Assembly: GCF_029223255.1 (NCBI RefSeq)
Contig: NZ_JARHUC010000005.1
Coordinates: forward strand, 62,001 to 126,000
Reading direction: 5' to 3'
Source of the DNA: Albimonas marina
Lineage (GTDB): Bacteria; Pseudomonadota; Alphaproteobacteria; Rhodobacterales; Rhodobacteraceae
Length of the DNA: 64,000 bases
The notes under the pieces are model-generated. The model saw nothing but the letters and a program-made list of their open reading frames with translations, was not told the DNA's origin and searched no databases. The translations under genes and the position numbers were made by a program. The stretch's first letter is position 1, and each line of letters starts with the position of its first letter. Shown one piece after another: positions 9,619 through 18,695 of this stretch.

Positions 9619-9768
9619 GCCCGCCGACCCCGTCCCGGCCGGCGTCCCTGAAGGCGACCGCGCTCGCGTGGGCTCGTGCGGCCGCAGGATCCTTCCGCGG
9701 ACGTCCCGGCGCGTCCGTGGCGTCATCTCCCCGGCCGGATCCCGCGCCGCCGCAGGCTCGCCGCCCGT

Positions 9769-10515
9769 CTAGCCGCCAAGCCCCAGCGTTTCGCGCACCC
9801 AGCCCAGCGCCGCCTGCACGTCCGGCAGCACCGGGCCCGGCTGCGCCGGCGGCCGCTCCGCCAGCAGGATTTCGACGCCCAGCTCCCGCGCGACCGCGAA
9901 CTTGGCCCCGTCGATCCCTCCCGAGTCCCGCGCCAGCAGATGGGTGATCCCGCGCCCACGCATCAGCGCCCGCTCCGCCTCGGCGTCGTGCGGGGGGCGG
10001 GCGACCAGGGTCTCGACCCCGGCGATCTCGTCCCCCGCCTCCGCCACCCGCACCAGGATCGAGAGGTCCCCCCGCCCCGCCAGCAGCGGCGCCGAACCGC
10101 GCCCCGTCGCCGCCAGCACCCGCGCGCCCGCGGGCGCCGCGGCCAGCGCCGAGGCGAGATCGGGGAAGCGCCGCGCCGGCCCCTCCCACCCCGGCCGGCG
10201 CAACTGCGCGCGCGCCACGCCCTGCGCCGCGCAGGCGGCGGCGGCGTTGGCGCTGATCCGGGCGGCGAACGGGTGGGTCGCGTCCAGCACCGCGCCGATC
10301 CGACGCTCCTCGAGGAACGCCGCCAGCCCGTCCGCCCCGCCGAAGCCGCCCACGCGCGTCTCGACCGGCAGCGCCCGCGGCGCCCGCGTGGCGCCGGCGA
10401 GCGAGGCGACGATCCGCAGCCGCCCCGCCGCCGCCTCCCCGCCCAGCGCCTCCAGCACGGCGCGCGCCTCGGCGCTCCCGGCCAGCACCAGCAGGGCCGG
10501 CGGCTCAGCCCCCAT
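9769..10515 (-). CDS. cobK: Precorrin-6A reductase (CobK/CbiJ family)
   Basis: NADPH-dependent reduction of precorrin-6A in cobalamin ring synthesis. The 248-residue length fits the family. It begins with a Rossmann-like strand LLVLAGSAEARAVLEAL and contains AVLDATHPFAARISANAAAAC, the family's hallmark DATHPFA segment, then VLAATGRGSAPLL and THLLARDSGGIDGAKFAVARELGVEI. It lies downstream of cbiD on the same strand, separated by 135 bases of nested hairpin. The start ATG at 10515 has no strong ribosome site visible. Confidence 0.93.
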   Translation of the reverse strand: MGAEPPALLVLAGSAEARAVLEALGGEAAAGRLRIVASLAGATRAPRALPVETRVGGFGGADGLAAFLEERRIGAVLDATHPFAARISANAAAACAAQGVARAQLRRPGWEGPARRFPDLASALAAAPAGARVLAATGRGSAPLLAGRGDLSILVRVAEAGDEIAGVETLVARPPHDAEAERALMRGRGITHLLARDSGGIDGAKFAVARELGVEILLAERPPAQPGPVLPDVQAALGWVRETLGLGG

Positions 10516-10537
10516 GCGCCCGCTCCACGGTCGACCC

Positions 10538-10647
10538 GCGCCCCCGGAGGCGCGCCGCCGTCCGGGCGCGCCGGGGTGGGCGGGCGGGAGGCGCGCCCGG
10601 ACGGCGGGGCGCCGGCCGCACGCGCGCCGGCCGCGCGCCGGGGGCGC
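10538..10647. repeat. Nested perfect inverted repeats between cbiD and cobK
   Basis: An 18-bp perfect inverted repeat pairs 10555-10572 (from CCGCCGTCCGGGCGCGCC) with 10590-10607, around a 17-base loop. An outer 10-bp pair, GCGCCCCCGG at 10538-10547 with CCGGGGGCGC at 10638-10647, encloses it. It fills almost the whole gap between the two cobalamin genes. It could reduce read-through into cobK or stabilise the cbiD transcript. It does not resemble a cobalamin riboswitch. Confidence 0.75.
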
Positions 10648-10650
10648 CCC

Positions 10651-11856
10651 TCACCTCTGCGCCTCCACGAAGGCCAGCGGCGCGCCGGCCCGGTCGCAGA
10701 CCAGCACGTCCACCGCCACCGGCGCCTCGCCCAGCGCGGCCTGCGCCACGCGGGCGGCCTCGCGCCCGATGGCCTCGGCCAGCGCCGGCGCCGCGGCGCC
10801 GGCCTCCTGCAACGCCTGCAGCACCGTGTTGGCCTGCGCGATCCGCCCCGCCTCCGGCACGCCCGCCGCCTCGGCCAGCGCCGCCAGCCGCGCGAAATCC
10901 ACCTGGGAGCGCGAGGAATGCAGGTCCATCGCCCCCTGCCCCAGCTTCGCGAGCTTCGCCGCCCCGCCCGCGATCGTCAGCCGCGCCACCGGGTGGCGGG
11001 CGAGGTACTTCAGCAGCCCCCCCGCGAAATCCCCCATGTCGAGGCACGCATGCACCGGCAGATCGAACCGCGCCCGCGCCGCCGCCTCCGAGCTCGAACC
11101 GGTCGAGCCGACCACGTGGCTCAGCCCCGCCGCCCGCGCCACGTCCACGCCCCGGTGGATCGAGGCGATCCAGGCCGCGCAGGAATAGGGCCGCACGATC
11201 CCGGTGGTGCCCAGGATCGAGAGCCCCCCCACGATCCCCAGCCGCGGGTTCCAGGTCTTCTGCGCCAACGCCTCGCCGCCGGGGATCGAGATCTCCACCT
11301 CCGCGTCCGGCGCCTCCGCGAGCTCGGCCGAGACCTCGGCGATCGCCTCCTCGATCATCCGCCGCGGCACCGGGTTGATCGCGGGCTCTCCCGGGGGGAT
11401 CGGCAGGCCGGGGCGGGTGACGGTTCCCACGCCGGGACCCGCGCGGAAGGTCACGCCCGCCCCGGGCGCGCCGCGGCGCACCCGCGCCTCGATGATCGCG
11501 CCATGGGTCACGTCGGGGTCGTCGCCCGCGTCCTTGCGCACGGCGGCGCAGGCGAGACCGTCGGAGAGCGCCCGCCGCTCCAGCGCGAAGCCGACGCGCG
11601 CGCCCCTGGGAAGCACGATGGCCGAGGGGTCCTCCCACCCGCCGCCCAGCAGCGCGCGCCAGGCGGCCTTGGCGGCGGCGGTGGCGCAGGCGCCGGTGGT
11701 GAAGCCCGTGCGCAGCCCCGCGCCGCCGGTGCGCCCGGCGCGCGCGGCGGCGTCCGCGTCGGGGCCCGCGGCCTCGCCCCCGGAGGCCGCGCCTTCGCCG
11801 GCCGCGGGGCCGGGCGCCGCGTCCGGGTCACCGTCCTGGGGCGGGTCGACGGCCAT
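10651..11856 (-). CDS. cbiD: Cobalt-precorrin-5B C1-methyltransferase CbiD
   Basis: SAM-dependent methylation of the corrin ring at C-1. From the ATG at 11856 it has 401 residues. The first 45 are a Pro/Ala/Gly-rich extension, then LRTGFTTGACATAAAKAAW marks the family's start. Further signatures are VTRPGLPIPPGEPAINPVPR, NPRLGIVGGLSILGTTGIV, PYSCAAWIASIHRGVDVA and GSTGSSSE. The start is 8 bases after the stop of the FMN-binding protein gene, so they are probably co-transcribed. CbiD belongs to the cobalt-early pathway, yet many alphaproteobacteria with the aerobic pathway also carry it beside cob genes. Confidence 0.95.
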   Translation of the reverse strand: MAVDPPQDGDPDAAPGPAAGEGAASGGEAAGPDADAAARAGRTGGAGLRTGFTTGACATAAAKAAWRALLGGGWEDPSAIVLPRGARVGFALERRALSDGLACAAVRKDAGDDPDVTHGAIIEARVRRGAPGAGVTFRAGPGVGTVTRPGLPIPPGEPAINPVPRRMIEEAIAEVSAELAEAPDAEVEISIPGGEALAQKTWNPRLGIVGGLSILGTTGIVRPYSCAAWIASIHRGVDVARAAGLSHVVGSTGSSSEAAARARFDLPVHACLDMGDFAGGLLKYLARHPVARLTIAGGAAKLAKLGQGAMDLHSSRSQVDFARLAALAEAAGVPEAGRIAQANTVLQALQEAGAAAPALAEAIGREAARVAQAALGEAPVAVDVLVCDRAGAPLAFVEAQR

Positions 11857-11864
11857 CGGCGCCC

Positions 11865-12458
11865 TCAGCCCTCCGTCTCGAAGAGGTCGCGCATCCAGTC
11901 GGCCGACTTCCACGCCGCCTCGGGCGGGGTGTGGCCGGGGCGCGGCGCGTGGGGCGAGGGCTCGGCCTCCCCCATCACCGGGATGTAGCGGGGGCAGTTG
12001 GGGAAGATGTGCTCGGCCGTCACCCGCACCAGCCGCCGGGCGCCGGGCAGGCCCTCGACCGCGGCGGGGTCGTCCACCACCTCCGCCCGCCCCGAGATCC
12101 GCATTCGCGCGGCCGAGCCGTCGAACCGCGCCCCGTCCATGCGGATGAACAGCAGCCCGCAGCGCCCCGTGGCCGCGATGTTGCCCAGCGAGCGGTACAT
12201 GCGATTGCCGTCGTAGTCGGGGAACTCCAGCGTGTTCGGCCCCGTGACCCGCACGAACCCCGGCGCGCCCCCCTTGAAGGAGCAGTCCACCGAGGTGTCG
12301 GAATAGGTCGCGAGGAAGAAGAACGAGGCCTGCGCGATCATCGCCAGGTCGGCCTCGGCGAAGGCGTCGTGCCGGCGCACCTGCTCCAGCCGGTCGGCGA
12401 CGGCGCGGCCTTCGTAGCGGTCCTGAAGCTCGCGCATCTTCGGGTCGTAGAACGGCAT
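11865..12458 (-). CDS. Pyridoxamine 5'-phosphate oxidase-like FMN-binding protein
   Basis: 197 residues from the ATG at 12458, which has GGAGGAT 8 bases upstream. The split-barrel FMN-binding fold is suggested by MIAQASFFFLATYSDTSVDCSFKG, VRVTGPNTLEFPDYDGNRMYRSLGNI and GLLFIRMDG, a pattern typical of the PNPOx-like family of unknown substrate. The C-terminal FPNCPRYIPVM motif is also common in this group. It heads the minus-strand unit with cbiD and is divergent from cobS. A role in cobalamin synthesis is only suggested by position. Confidence 0.85.
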   Translation of the reverse strand: MPFYDPKMRELQDRYEGRAVADRLEQVRRHDAFAEADLAMIAQASFFFLATYSDTSVDCSFKGGAPGFVRVTGPNTLEFPDYDGNRMYRSLGNIAATGRCGLLFIRMDGARFDGSAARMRISGRAEVVDDPAAVEGLPGARRLVRVTAEHIFPNCPRYIPVMGEAEPSPHAPRPGHTPPEAAWKSADWMRDLFETEG

Positions 12459-12717
12459 CGCGGATCCTCCGGCTGGGTGGGCGGGGGCGAGACTAGGCGA
12501 GCCGCGCCCCGCACGCCAGCCGCCGCGGGCCGCGCGGGCGCCGGCGGCCTCGGGGCGGGTCGGCGGGCGCGCCGGCGCCCGCCCCGCGATGCGATGGAGG
12601 CGGAGCGGACCCGGGAGGAAGACCGCCGCGCTCCGACGCAGGCGGCGGCGCCCCCGCAGGCAGGGTGGCGCCCGGCCCCGCGGCTGATAGAGAAGGGCGC
12701 GAGACGCCGGAGGCCGC

Positions 12718-13551
12718 ATGTCCCACCCCCAGGATCCCGATCCCCAGTTCGCCGCGGACGAGACCGCCCGCCGCCGCGGCGGCGCGGCGGGGCGCGCGTG
12801 GGAAGAAGTCTCGCTCCTGCTCTACGCCCTCCAGTTCCTCACCCGCCTGCCCGTCCCCGCCTCCGCCGCCGGCCACGGGCCGGACCGGCTGGCCCGCGCC
12901 GCGCGATGGTTCCCGCTGGCCGGGGCGCTGGTGGGGGGGATCGCGGGCGGGGTCTTCGCGCTCGGCGCCCTCGCGCTGCCGCCGCTGGCCGCCGCGGGGA
13001 TGGCGCTCGCCGTCTCGATGGCGCTGACCGGGGCGCTGCACGAGGACGGGCTCTCGGACACGCTCGACGGGCTGGGCGGCGGCTTCACCCGGGAGCGGGC
13101 GCTCGAGATCATGCGCGACAGCCGCATCGGGGCCTACGGCGCGGCGGGGTTGGCGACGAGCCTGCTGATCCGCGCCGGCGCCTTGACCGCCTTCGCCCCG
13201 GCCGAGGGGCTCGCCGCCCTCGTCGCCGCCCATGCCGCCGGCCGCGCCGCGATGATCCCCGCCATCCGCTTCGCCGCCTACGCGCGGGCCGAGGGCGCGG
13301 CCTCGACCGTCGCGGCGGGGGCGCCGGCGGGGGTGTTCCCGGCCTCGGTCCTGCTCGCCGCCCTGATCTGCGCGCTGGCGGCGGGCTGGGCGGGCCTCGC
13401 CGCCCTCTGCGCGGCCTACGCCGCCGGGGCGCTGGTCCTGTGGCGGCTGCGCCGGCGGCTCGGCGGCTACACCGGCGACGGGCTGGGCGCGATGGAGCAG
13501 GCGGGCGAGATCGCGGCCCTGCTGGTCCTCGCCGCCCTCCTGCCCCTCTGA
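12718..13551 (+). CDS. cobS: Adenosylcobinamide-GDP ribazoletransferase (cobalamin synthase)
   Basis: Joins adenosylcobinamide-GDP and alpha-ribazole in the last steps of cobalamin assembly, in the inner membrane. The 277-residue protein has several hydrophobic segments. Its conserved LLYALQFLTRLPVP start, RAARWFPLAGALVGG, LHEDGLSDTLDGLGGG with its aspartates, and MRDSRIGAYG are all family hallmarks; GYTGDGLGA is near the end. Residues 1-30 are a variable polar leader. It is followed 120 bases later by a cobC-like phosphatase that would act in the same branch. Confidence 0.95.
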   Translation: MSHPQDPDPQFAADETARRRGGAAGRAWEEVSLLLYALQFLTRLPVPASAAGHGPDRLARAARWFPLAGALVGGIAGGVFALGALALPPLAAAGMALAVSMALTGALHEDGLSDTLDGLGGGFTRERALEIMRDSRIGAYGAAGLATSLLIRAGALTAFAPAEGLAALVAAHAAGRAAMIPAIRFAAYARAEGAASTVAAGAPAGVFPASVLLAALICALAAGWAGLAALCAAYAAGALVLWRLRRRLGGYTGDGLGAMEQAGEIAALLVLAALLPL

Positions 13552-13671
13552 TCCAGGGGGGAGGCGCCCGCCGCCGCCCCGACCCGCCGGCCAGCGGCCG
13601 GTTATCGCAACCCCGAACGCGCCCCGCCCGCCTCCGCCCAGCCTGTCCCCGCCCCGGACCCGACCGCCCCG

Positions 13672-14229
13672 ATGAGCGCCCCGCCCTCTTCCCGCCCTAC
13701 CCTGCTGGTGATGCGCCACCCGCGCACCGCGGCGGCGCCGGGCCTGTGCTACGGCCGCCACGATCCCGGCCTCGCGCCGGGATGGGAGGCGCGCATCGAC
13801 GCGCTCGCCCCCGGCCTGCGCGCCCCCTCCGGCCCCGCCTGCATCGTGACGAGCCCCGCCCCGCGCTGCCTCAAGCCCGCCCGCCGTCTCGCCGCCGCCC
13901 TCTCCCTGCCCCTCGCCGAGGACCCGCGCCTGCGCGAGCTCGACTTCGGCGCCTGGGAAGGCCGTCCCTGGTCCGAGATCCCCCGCGACGAGAGCGACCC
14001 CTGGGCCGAGGATCCCCGCCGCCGCGCCCCCCCGGGCGGAGAGACCTTCGAGGCGCTCGCCGACCGCACCGCCCGGGCGCTGGCCGAGGCGCCGCCCGGC
14101 GCGCTGCTCCTGTGCCACGCGGGCCCGATCCGGGCGATTCTGATGGCCCTGCGCGGCCTGAGCTTCGACCAGGCCTTCGCCCGCCCCGTGCCCTACGCCA
14201 CCCCGTTCGACCCCGCCCCGCCCGGCTGA
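13672..14229 (+). CDS. cobC: Histidine phosphatase family protein, probable alpha-ribazole phosphatase
   Basis: 185 residues. The phosphatase histidine is in LLVMRHPRT, where the usual RHG is RHP. SPAPRCLKPAR, LRELDFGAWEGRPWSEIP, GGETFEAL and LLLCHAGPIRAIL complete the family signature. The match to CobC-type phosphatases, which release alpha-ribazole from its 5'-phosphate, rests on these motifs plus its place directly after cobS; a general phosphatase cannot be excluded. No strong ribosome site is visible at the ATG. Confidence 0.8.
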   Translation: MSAPPSSRPTLLVMRHPRTAAAPGLCYGRHDPGLAPGWEARIDALAPGLRAPSGPACIVTSPAPRCLKPARRLAAALSLPLAEDPRLRELDFGAWEGRPWSEIPRDESDPWAEDPRRRAPPGGETFEALADRTARALAEAPPGALLLCHAGPIRAILMALRGLSFDQAFARPVPYATPFDPAPPG

Positions 14230-14433
14230 TCCCCGCCCCGGAATCCCCGCCCCGAGCGCCCCGGCGACGGGGTCGGCGGGCGGGCGAGGCCGCGCGCGCA
14301 GCGCCGGCGAGCGCCGCTCCGCCGCCCCTCTCCGGCGGCCCTGCGGCGACTCTCCGCCCTGACGCAGGTTTACCCGGCCCTACATCCATGCTTGGCTGAA
14401 ACCTACGGCCGCCCCGCCAGCGAGGAGACCGCC

Positions 14434-15984
14434 TTGACCGACGCCGCATCGCCCGCCCCCGGACCGAGCGCAGATCCCGCGCCCGCGATCCCCGTATACG
14501 ACCTCGCCGTCGTCGGCGGCGGCGTGAACGGCGCGGGCATCGCCCGCGACGCGGCCGGCCGCGGCCTGAAGGTGCACATGTGCGAGGCCGGCGACCTCGC
14601 GCAGGCCACCTCCTCGGCCTCGACCAAGCTGTTCCACGGCGGCCTGCGCTACCTCGAGTTCTACGAGTTCGGCCTTGTGCGAAAGGCGCTGATCGAGCGC
14701 GAGACGCTGATCCGCGCCATGCCTCACATCTCCTGGCCGCTGCGCTTCGTGCTTCCCCACCATCCCGGCCTGCGCCCCGCCTGGCTGCTGCGCATCGGCC
14801 TGTTCATCTACGACCACCTGGGCGGCCGGAAGATCCTGCCCGCCACCAAAACCCTCGACCTGCGCAAGGCCGAGGTCGGCAAGCCCCTGAAGCCGGAGTT
14901 CGTGAAGGGCTTCGAATATTCCGACGGCTGGGTGATGGACAGCCGCCTGGTGGTGCTCAACGCCCGCGACGCCGCCGCCCGCGGCGCGACGATCGAGACG
15001 CGCACCCGCCTCGTCGGCGGCTCGCGCGAGGACGGCGCCTGGCGCCTGCGCCTCGAAGGCCCCGACGGCACGATCCGAGAGATCCGCGCCAAGGCCGTGG
15101 TCAACGCCGCCGGCCCATGGGTGGACGAGGTGCTGCGCCATCGGCTCGGCCGCAACGCGCCGGCCCATATCCGCCTGGTCCGCGGCTCCCACATCGTGAC
15201 GAAGAAGCTCTTCGACCACGACCGCGCCTACATCTTCCAGACCTCCGACGGGCGCATCGTCTTCGCGATCCCCTACGAGGAGGACTTCACCCTCGTCGGC
15301 ACCACCGACCGCGACCACCAGGGCGACCCCGCGGACGCGAAATGCACCGAGGAGGAGGCCGACTACCTGCGCGAGGTCGCCTCCCAGTACCTCGCCAGGC
15401 CCATCGAGAAGGACGACGTGGTCTGGACCTACTCCGGCGTGCGCCCGCTCTACGACGACGGCGCCAAGTCCGCGACCCAGGCCACCCGCGACTACGTCCT
15501 CCAGCTCGAGGACGAGGGCGGCGCGCTGCTGCTCAACGTCTTCGGCGGCAAGATCACCACCTTCCGCAAGCTGGCCGAGGCCGCGCTCGAGAAGCTCTCG
15601 ACCGGCTTCCCGCAGATGAAGGGGCCCTGGACGGCCGAGGCGCCCATGCCCGGCGGCGACATGCCCTGGGACGGCGTGCCCGCGCTGGTCGCCGAGCTCC
15701 GCGCCGCCCACCCGTTCCTGACCGAGCGCTGGGCCCGGCGCCTGGCGCGCATGTACGGGACCGAGGCGAGGAAGATCCTCGCCGGCGCCGCGCAGGAGAG
15801 CGACCTCGGCGCCCGCTTCGGCTGGGACCTGACCGAGACCGAGGTCCGCTGGCTGATGGCGAACGAGTGGGCGCGCACCGCCGAGGACGTGCTCTGGCGC
15901 CGCTCCCGCCTCGGCCTGCGCTTCTCTCCGCAGGAAGTCGAGGCGCTCGACGCCTGGATGGCCGCCGAGACCGTCCCCGCCTGA
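14434..15984 (+). CDS. glpD: Aerobic glycerol-3-phosphate dehydrogenase
   Basis: FAD enzyme that oxidises sn-glycerol 3-phosphate to dihydroxyacetone phosphate and passes electrons to quinone at the inner membrane. From a TTG at 14434 it has 516 residues. The dinucleotide fold is YDLAVVGGGVNGAGIARDAAGRG. SSASTKLFHGGLRYLEFYEF, AGPWVDEVLRHRLG, TSDGRIVFAIPYEEDFTLVGTTD and VWTYSGVRPLYDD are GlpD signatures. The TTG start is chosen because GAGGAG lies 6 bases upstream; the frame continues to a TTG at 14392. No glpF, glpK or glpR gene is adjacent. Confidence 0.96.
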   Translation: MTDAASPAPGPSADPAPAIPVYDLAVVGGGVNGAGIARDAAGRGLKVHMCEAGDLAQATSSASTKLFHGGLRYLEFYEFGLVRKALIERETLIRAMPHISWPLRFVLPHHPGLRPAWLLRIGLFIYDHLGGRKILPATKTLDLRKAEVGKPLKPEFVKGFEYSDGWVMDSRLVVLNARDAAARGATIETRTRLVGGSREDGAWRLRLEGPDGTIREIRAKAVVNAAGPWVDEVLRHRLGRNAPAHIRLVRGSHIVTKKLFDHDRAYIFQTSDGRIVFAIPYEEDFTLVGTTDRDHQGDPADAKCTEEEADYLREVASQYLARPIEKDDVVWTYSGVRPLYDDGAKSATQATRDYVLQLEDEGGALLLNVFGGKITTFRKLAEAALEKLSTGFPQMKGPWTAEAPMPGGDMPWDGVPALVAELRAAHPFLTERWARRLARMYGTEARKILAGAAQESDLGARFGWDLTETEVRWLMANEWARTAEDVLWRRSRLGLRFSPQEVEALDAWMAAETVPA

Positions 15985-16307
15985 GCCCCGCCCCAGGCCC
16001 GCCCGCGATCCGGGGCGGACCGCCCCCGGACGCCGCCCCCCGCATCCCTCGCGCAGGCGCCGCGTCCGCCCGCGCGCCCGCGGCCGCCGTCCCGCGCGCG
16101 GCGCATCCCGGCCGGGGCGCCGGGGGCGACCGTCTCCCGCAGGCCAGCTCGCGTCCCCCGGCTCTCCGTCCGCGCCGCCCCGCCGGCGGCAGGTCCGGCG
16201 GGCGGGCGATCCGGCCGCGCAGCGGGCGGGAGGGCGCCCCCGGACCGGCGCTGGACAGTCCGGCGCGCCGCCGCCATCCTCCCGCCGACCCAGCGGAGAC
16301 CCGACCC
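15985..16307. other. GC-rich intergenic stretch after glpD
   Basis: 323 bases with no credible gene. At about 16050-16067 it contains GCGCAGGCGCCGCGTCC, a 17-base sequence also found shortly after the stop codons at 1403 and 51442, where it begins the flank of the long palindromic repeat. The palindrome itself is absent here. I see no clear terminator with a T tract. Confidence 0.5.
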
Positions 16308-16988
16308 ATGCCCTCGCCCAAGCGCAAGAAATCCGACCCCGAGGACCTGGCCCTCCGCCGCTCGATCATCGAGCACTGCCTGGCGATGAACGCCGCGGGC
16401 CTCAACCAGGGCGCCTCGGGCAACATTTCGGTCCGCCGGGGCGAGGCGATGCTGATCACCCCCTCGGGCATCCCCTACGCGCAGACCACGCCCGAGATGA
16501 TCGCCCTGATGCCCCTCTCCGGCGGGCGCGAGGACGCGCAGGGCCCCAAGGCCCCCTCCTCCGAATGGCGCTTCCACCGCGACATTCTTCGCGCCAGGCC
16601 CGAGGTGAACGCGGTCGTGCACTGCCACGCCCCCTACGCCACCGCGCTGGCGATGACGCGGCGGGGCATCCCGGCCTCGCACTACATGGTGGCGCTCTTC
16701 GGCGGCGACGACGTGCGCTGCGCCGACTACGCGACCTTCGGCACCCAGGCGCTGTCCGACAACGCGCTGCGCGCGCTCGAGGGCCGCAAGGCCTGCCTGC
16801 TCGCGAACCACGGCCTGCTCGCCTGCGGCCCGTCGCTGGAGAAGGCCATGGCGCTGGCCGTCGAGCTCGAGGCGCTGGCCCGCCAGCACCACCTCGCCCT
16901 GCAGATCGGCGGCCCCGCGATCCTCACCCCCGGCCAGATGGACGAGACGCGCGAGATGATCCGCTCGCTGAACTACGGGAACGGCTGA
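16308..16988 (+). CDS. Class II aldolase/adducin family protein
   Basis: 226 residues of the zinc-dependent class II aldolase fold (fuculose-phosphate aldolase and related decarboxylases). GLNQGASGNISVR binds the phosphate end of the substrate in known members, SSEWRFHRDIL supplies the candidate catalytic glutamate, HCHAPYATALAM holds zinc ligands H105 and H107, and LLANHGLLACG holds the third zinc histidine. The substrate is not evident. The ATG at 16308 is preceded by GCGGAGACCC. A strong hairpin follows. Confidence 0.88.
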   Translation: MPSPKRKKSDPEDLALRRSIIEHCLAMNAAGLNQGASGNISVRRGEAMLITPSGIPYAQTTPEMIALMPLSGGREDAQGPKAPSSEWRFHRDILRARPEVNAVVHCHAPYATALAMTRRGIPASHYMVALFGGDDVRCADYATFGTQALSDNALRALEGRKACLLANHGLLACGPSLEKAMALAVELEALARQHHLALQIGGPAILTPGQMDETREMIRSLNYGNG

Positions 16989-17004
16989 GACCGGGCCGGC
17001 CGCC

Positions 17005-17031
17005 GCGGACGCCCTGCGCGCGGGCGTCCGC
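17005..17031 (+). terminator. Hairpin terminator after the class II aldolase gene
   Basis: GCGGACGCCC (17005-17014) and GGGCGTCCGC (17022-17031) form a perfect 10-bp stem with a 7-base loop, 16 bases after the stop. An unusually AT-rich stretch follows at about 17042-17070 (TTTGATACCAAAATATTAAA) in place of a simple T tract. The site is between convergent genes. Confidence 0.7.
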
Positions 17032-17119
17032 ATCCGACCGACTATCCATTTGATACCAAAATATTAAATCGCAACGCCACCCCCACCGCCGAGGCGAAGG
17101 GGGAGGCGGCGCGATCCGC

Positions 17120-17872
17120 TCACCCCCGCCCGACCAGCGGCATCTTCGTCGCCATGATCGTCAGCCACTGCATGTTCGCGCTCAGCGGCAGCTCGGCCAT
17201 GTGCAGGACCGAGTCGGCCACGTGCTCGACGTCCATCAGCGGCTCCGGCCGCACCGAGCCGTCGGCCTGGGGCACGCCCTTGCCCATCGCCTCGGTCATC
17301 TCGGAGGCCGCGTTGCCGATGTCGATCTGGCAGCAGGCGATGTCGAAGGGCCGCCCGTCCAGCGACAGCGCCTTGGTCAGCCCGGTCATCGCGTGCTTGG
17401 TGGCCGAATAGGGGAACGAGCCCGGCCGGGGCGACTGCGCGGCGATCGAGCCGTTGTTGATGATCCGCCCGCCCTGCGGATCCTGCCGGCGCATCCGCCC
17501 GAAGGCCTCCCGCGCGCAGAGGACGGAGCCGGTGAGGTTCACGTTGACCGAGCGGAACCAGTCCTCCAGCGGCGTCTCGTCGATGGTGGCGGACTTGGTG
17601 AATATCCCGGCGTTGTTGAACAGCGCGTCGATCCGCCCGAAGGCCGCCTGCGCGGCGTCGAAGAGCGCCGTCACCTGCTCGGGGTCGCTCACGTCGGTCG
17701 CCACGCAGATCGCCTGGCCGGAGGCCGCGGCCTCGCCCGCCGTCTCCTCCAGCGCCTCGATCCGCCGGCCCGCCAGCGCCACCCGCCAGCCGGCCGCCAG
17801 GAACCGCCGCGCCGTGGCCCGCCCGATGCCCGAGCCCGCGCCCGTGATCACGATCGACCGCATCTGCGCCAT
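17120..17872 (-). CDS. Short-chain dehydrogenase/reductase
   Basis: Classical SDR of 250 residues. The cofactor motif is TGAGSGIG at 10-17, NNAG is at 87-90, and the catalytic residues are S142, Y155 and K159 in NGSIAAQ and YSATK. R36-R37 (AGRR) after the second strand suggests NADP(H). The start is the ATG at 17872; the upstream open frame is not protein-like. An ATG three codons later is an alternative. Substrate unknown; no operon partner. Confidence 0.92.
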   Translation of the reverse strand: MAQMRSIVITGAGSGIGRATARRFLAAGWRVALAGRRIEALEETAGEAAASGQAICVATDVSDPEQVTALFDAAQAAFGRIDALFNNAGIFTKSATIDETPLEDWFRSVNVNLTGSVLCAREAFGRMRRQDPQGGRIINNGSIAAQSPRPGSFPYSATKHAMTGLTKALSLDGRPFDIACCQIDIGNAASEMTEAMGKGVPQADGSVRPEPLMDVEHVADSVLHMAELPLSANMQWLTIMATKMPLVGRG

Positions 17873-18258
17873 GCCTCGTCCCTCCCTGGGGCCCTGCGGC
17901 CCGTTCCTCGTCTCCCGCCCCCGCAGGCCCGGCCCGCAAGGCGGCCCCGGAGGGATGCGGGTCGAGAGAAGCCCGCCCGCCCGCCGATTGCAAGCCGCGC
18001 CCCCGCGGCGCGCGCACGGCCCCGGACCTGCCCCGCCCGGTCCCCGCAACCGAGGGCGGAACCCGCCGGGCCATGACCTCCTGCCGCGGGGGGCCGGGCG
18101 AGGCGCGCCGCCGCCCTCGTTCCTCCGTCGCGGCGTCCCGAGCCCCCGGCCCCTGACCCACGCCTCACGATCCACGCCTCACGACCCGCCAGGTAATCGA
18201 CCCGACTCCCCGCCGGCGCCAGCTTCGGCGCGGTCCCTGTCGGAAATGGAGATGAGAG
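17873..18258. other. Divergent intergenic region, SDR to small membrane protein
   Basis: 386 bases with no credible gene. A short tandem duplication around CACGCCTCACGA(T/C)C is present at about 18158-18186. The likely promoters of the SDR and the membrane protein must lie here, but no consensus boxes stand out. Confidence 0.4.
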
Positions 18259-18639
18259 ATGGACGCGCTTTCCCTTCGCACCCTGCTGCGGCTCGACGCG
18301 CTGATCGGCGCGCTCTGCGGGCTGGTCCTGAGCCTGGGCGCCGGCCCGCTCGGCGCGGCGCTCGACCTGCCGCCGGGCCTGCTGTTCTGGGCGGGTCTGC
18401 TGCTGTTCCCCTGCGCCGGGCTGATGCTGCTCGCGGCCGGGCGGCGCGCGCCCTCGCGGCCGCTGGCCCGGCTGGTCGTGGTCGGCAACTGGGCCTGGGC
18501 GGCGGCGAGCCTCGGCGTGCTGGCCCTGACTTCGCCCAACGCGGCCGGCGCGGCGCTGGTGCTGGCGCAGGCGGCGGTGGTGGCGGGCTTCGCCTGGACC
18601 GAGGGCCGGGCCCTCGCCCGCGCGCCGCTGGCCGCGTGA
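18259..18639 (+). CDS. Small four-helix membrane protein of unknown function
   Basis: 126 residues, almost wholly hydrophobic. Four predicted membrane segments are at about 13-35, 40-60, 70-88 and 93-113, separated by short loops; RRAPSRPLAR forms a positive loop before the third. A GGAAATGGAGATGAGAG ribosome region precedes the ATG. I do not recognise the family. It converges on an XRE regulator gene. Confidence 0.7.
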   Translation: MDALSLRTLLRLDALIGALCGLVLSLGAGPLGAALDLPPGLLFWAGLLLFPCAGLMLLAAGRRAPSRPLARLVVVGNWAWAAASLGVLALTSPNAAGAALVLAQAAVVAGFAWTEGRALARAPLAA

Positions 18640-18695
18640 CCCGAGGCCGCCGCGGGTCCCGGCCCGCGGCGGCCTCGCCCAGGGCGCCCGTGGTC

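Noticed and set aside
12459-12717. Cobalamin riboswitch upstream of cobS or cbiD
   Set aside because: I looked on both strands for a B12-box-like segment and the expected leader structure and saw neither; the leaders are short and GC-rich.
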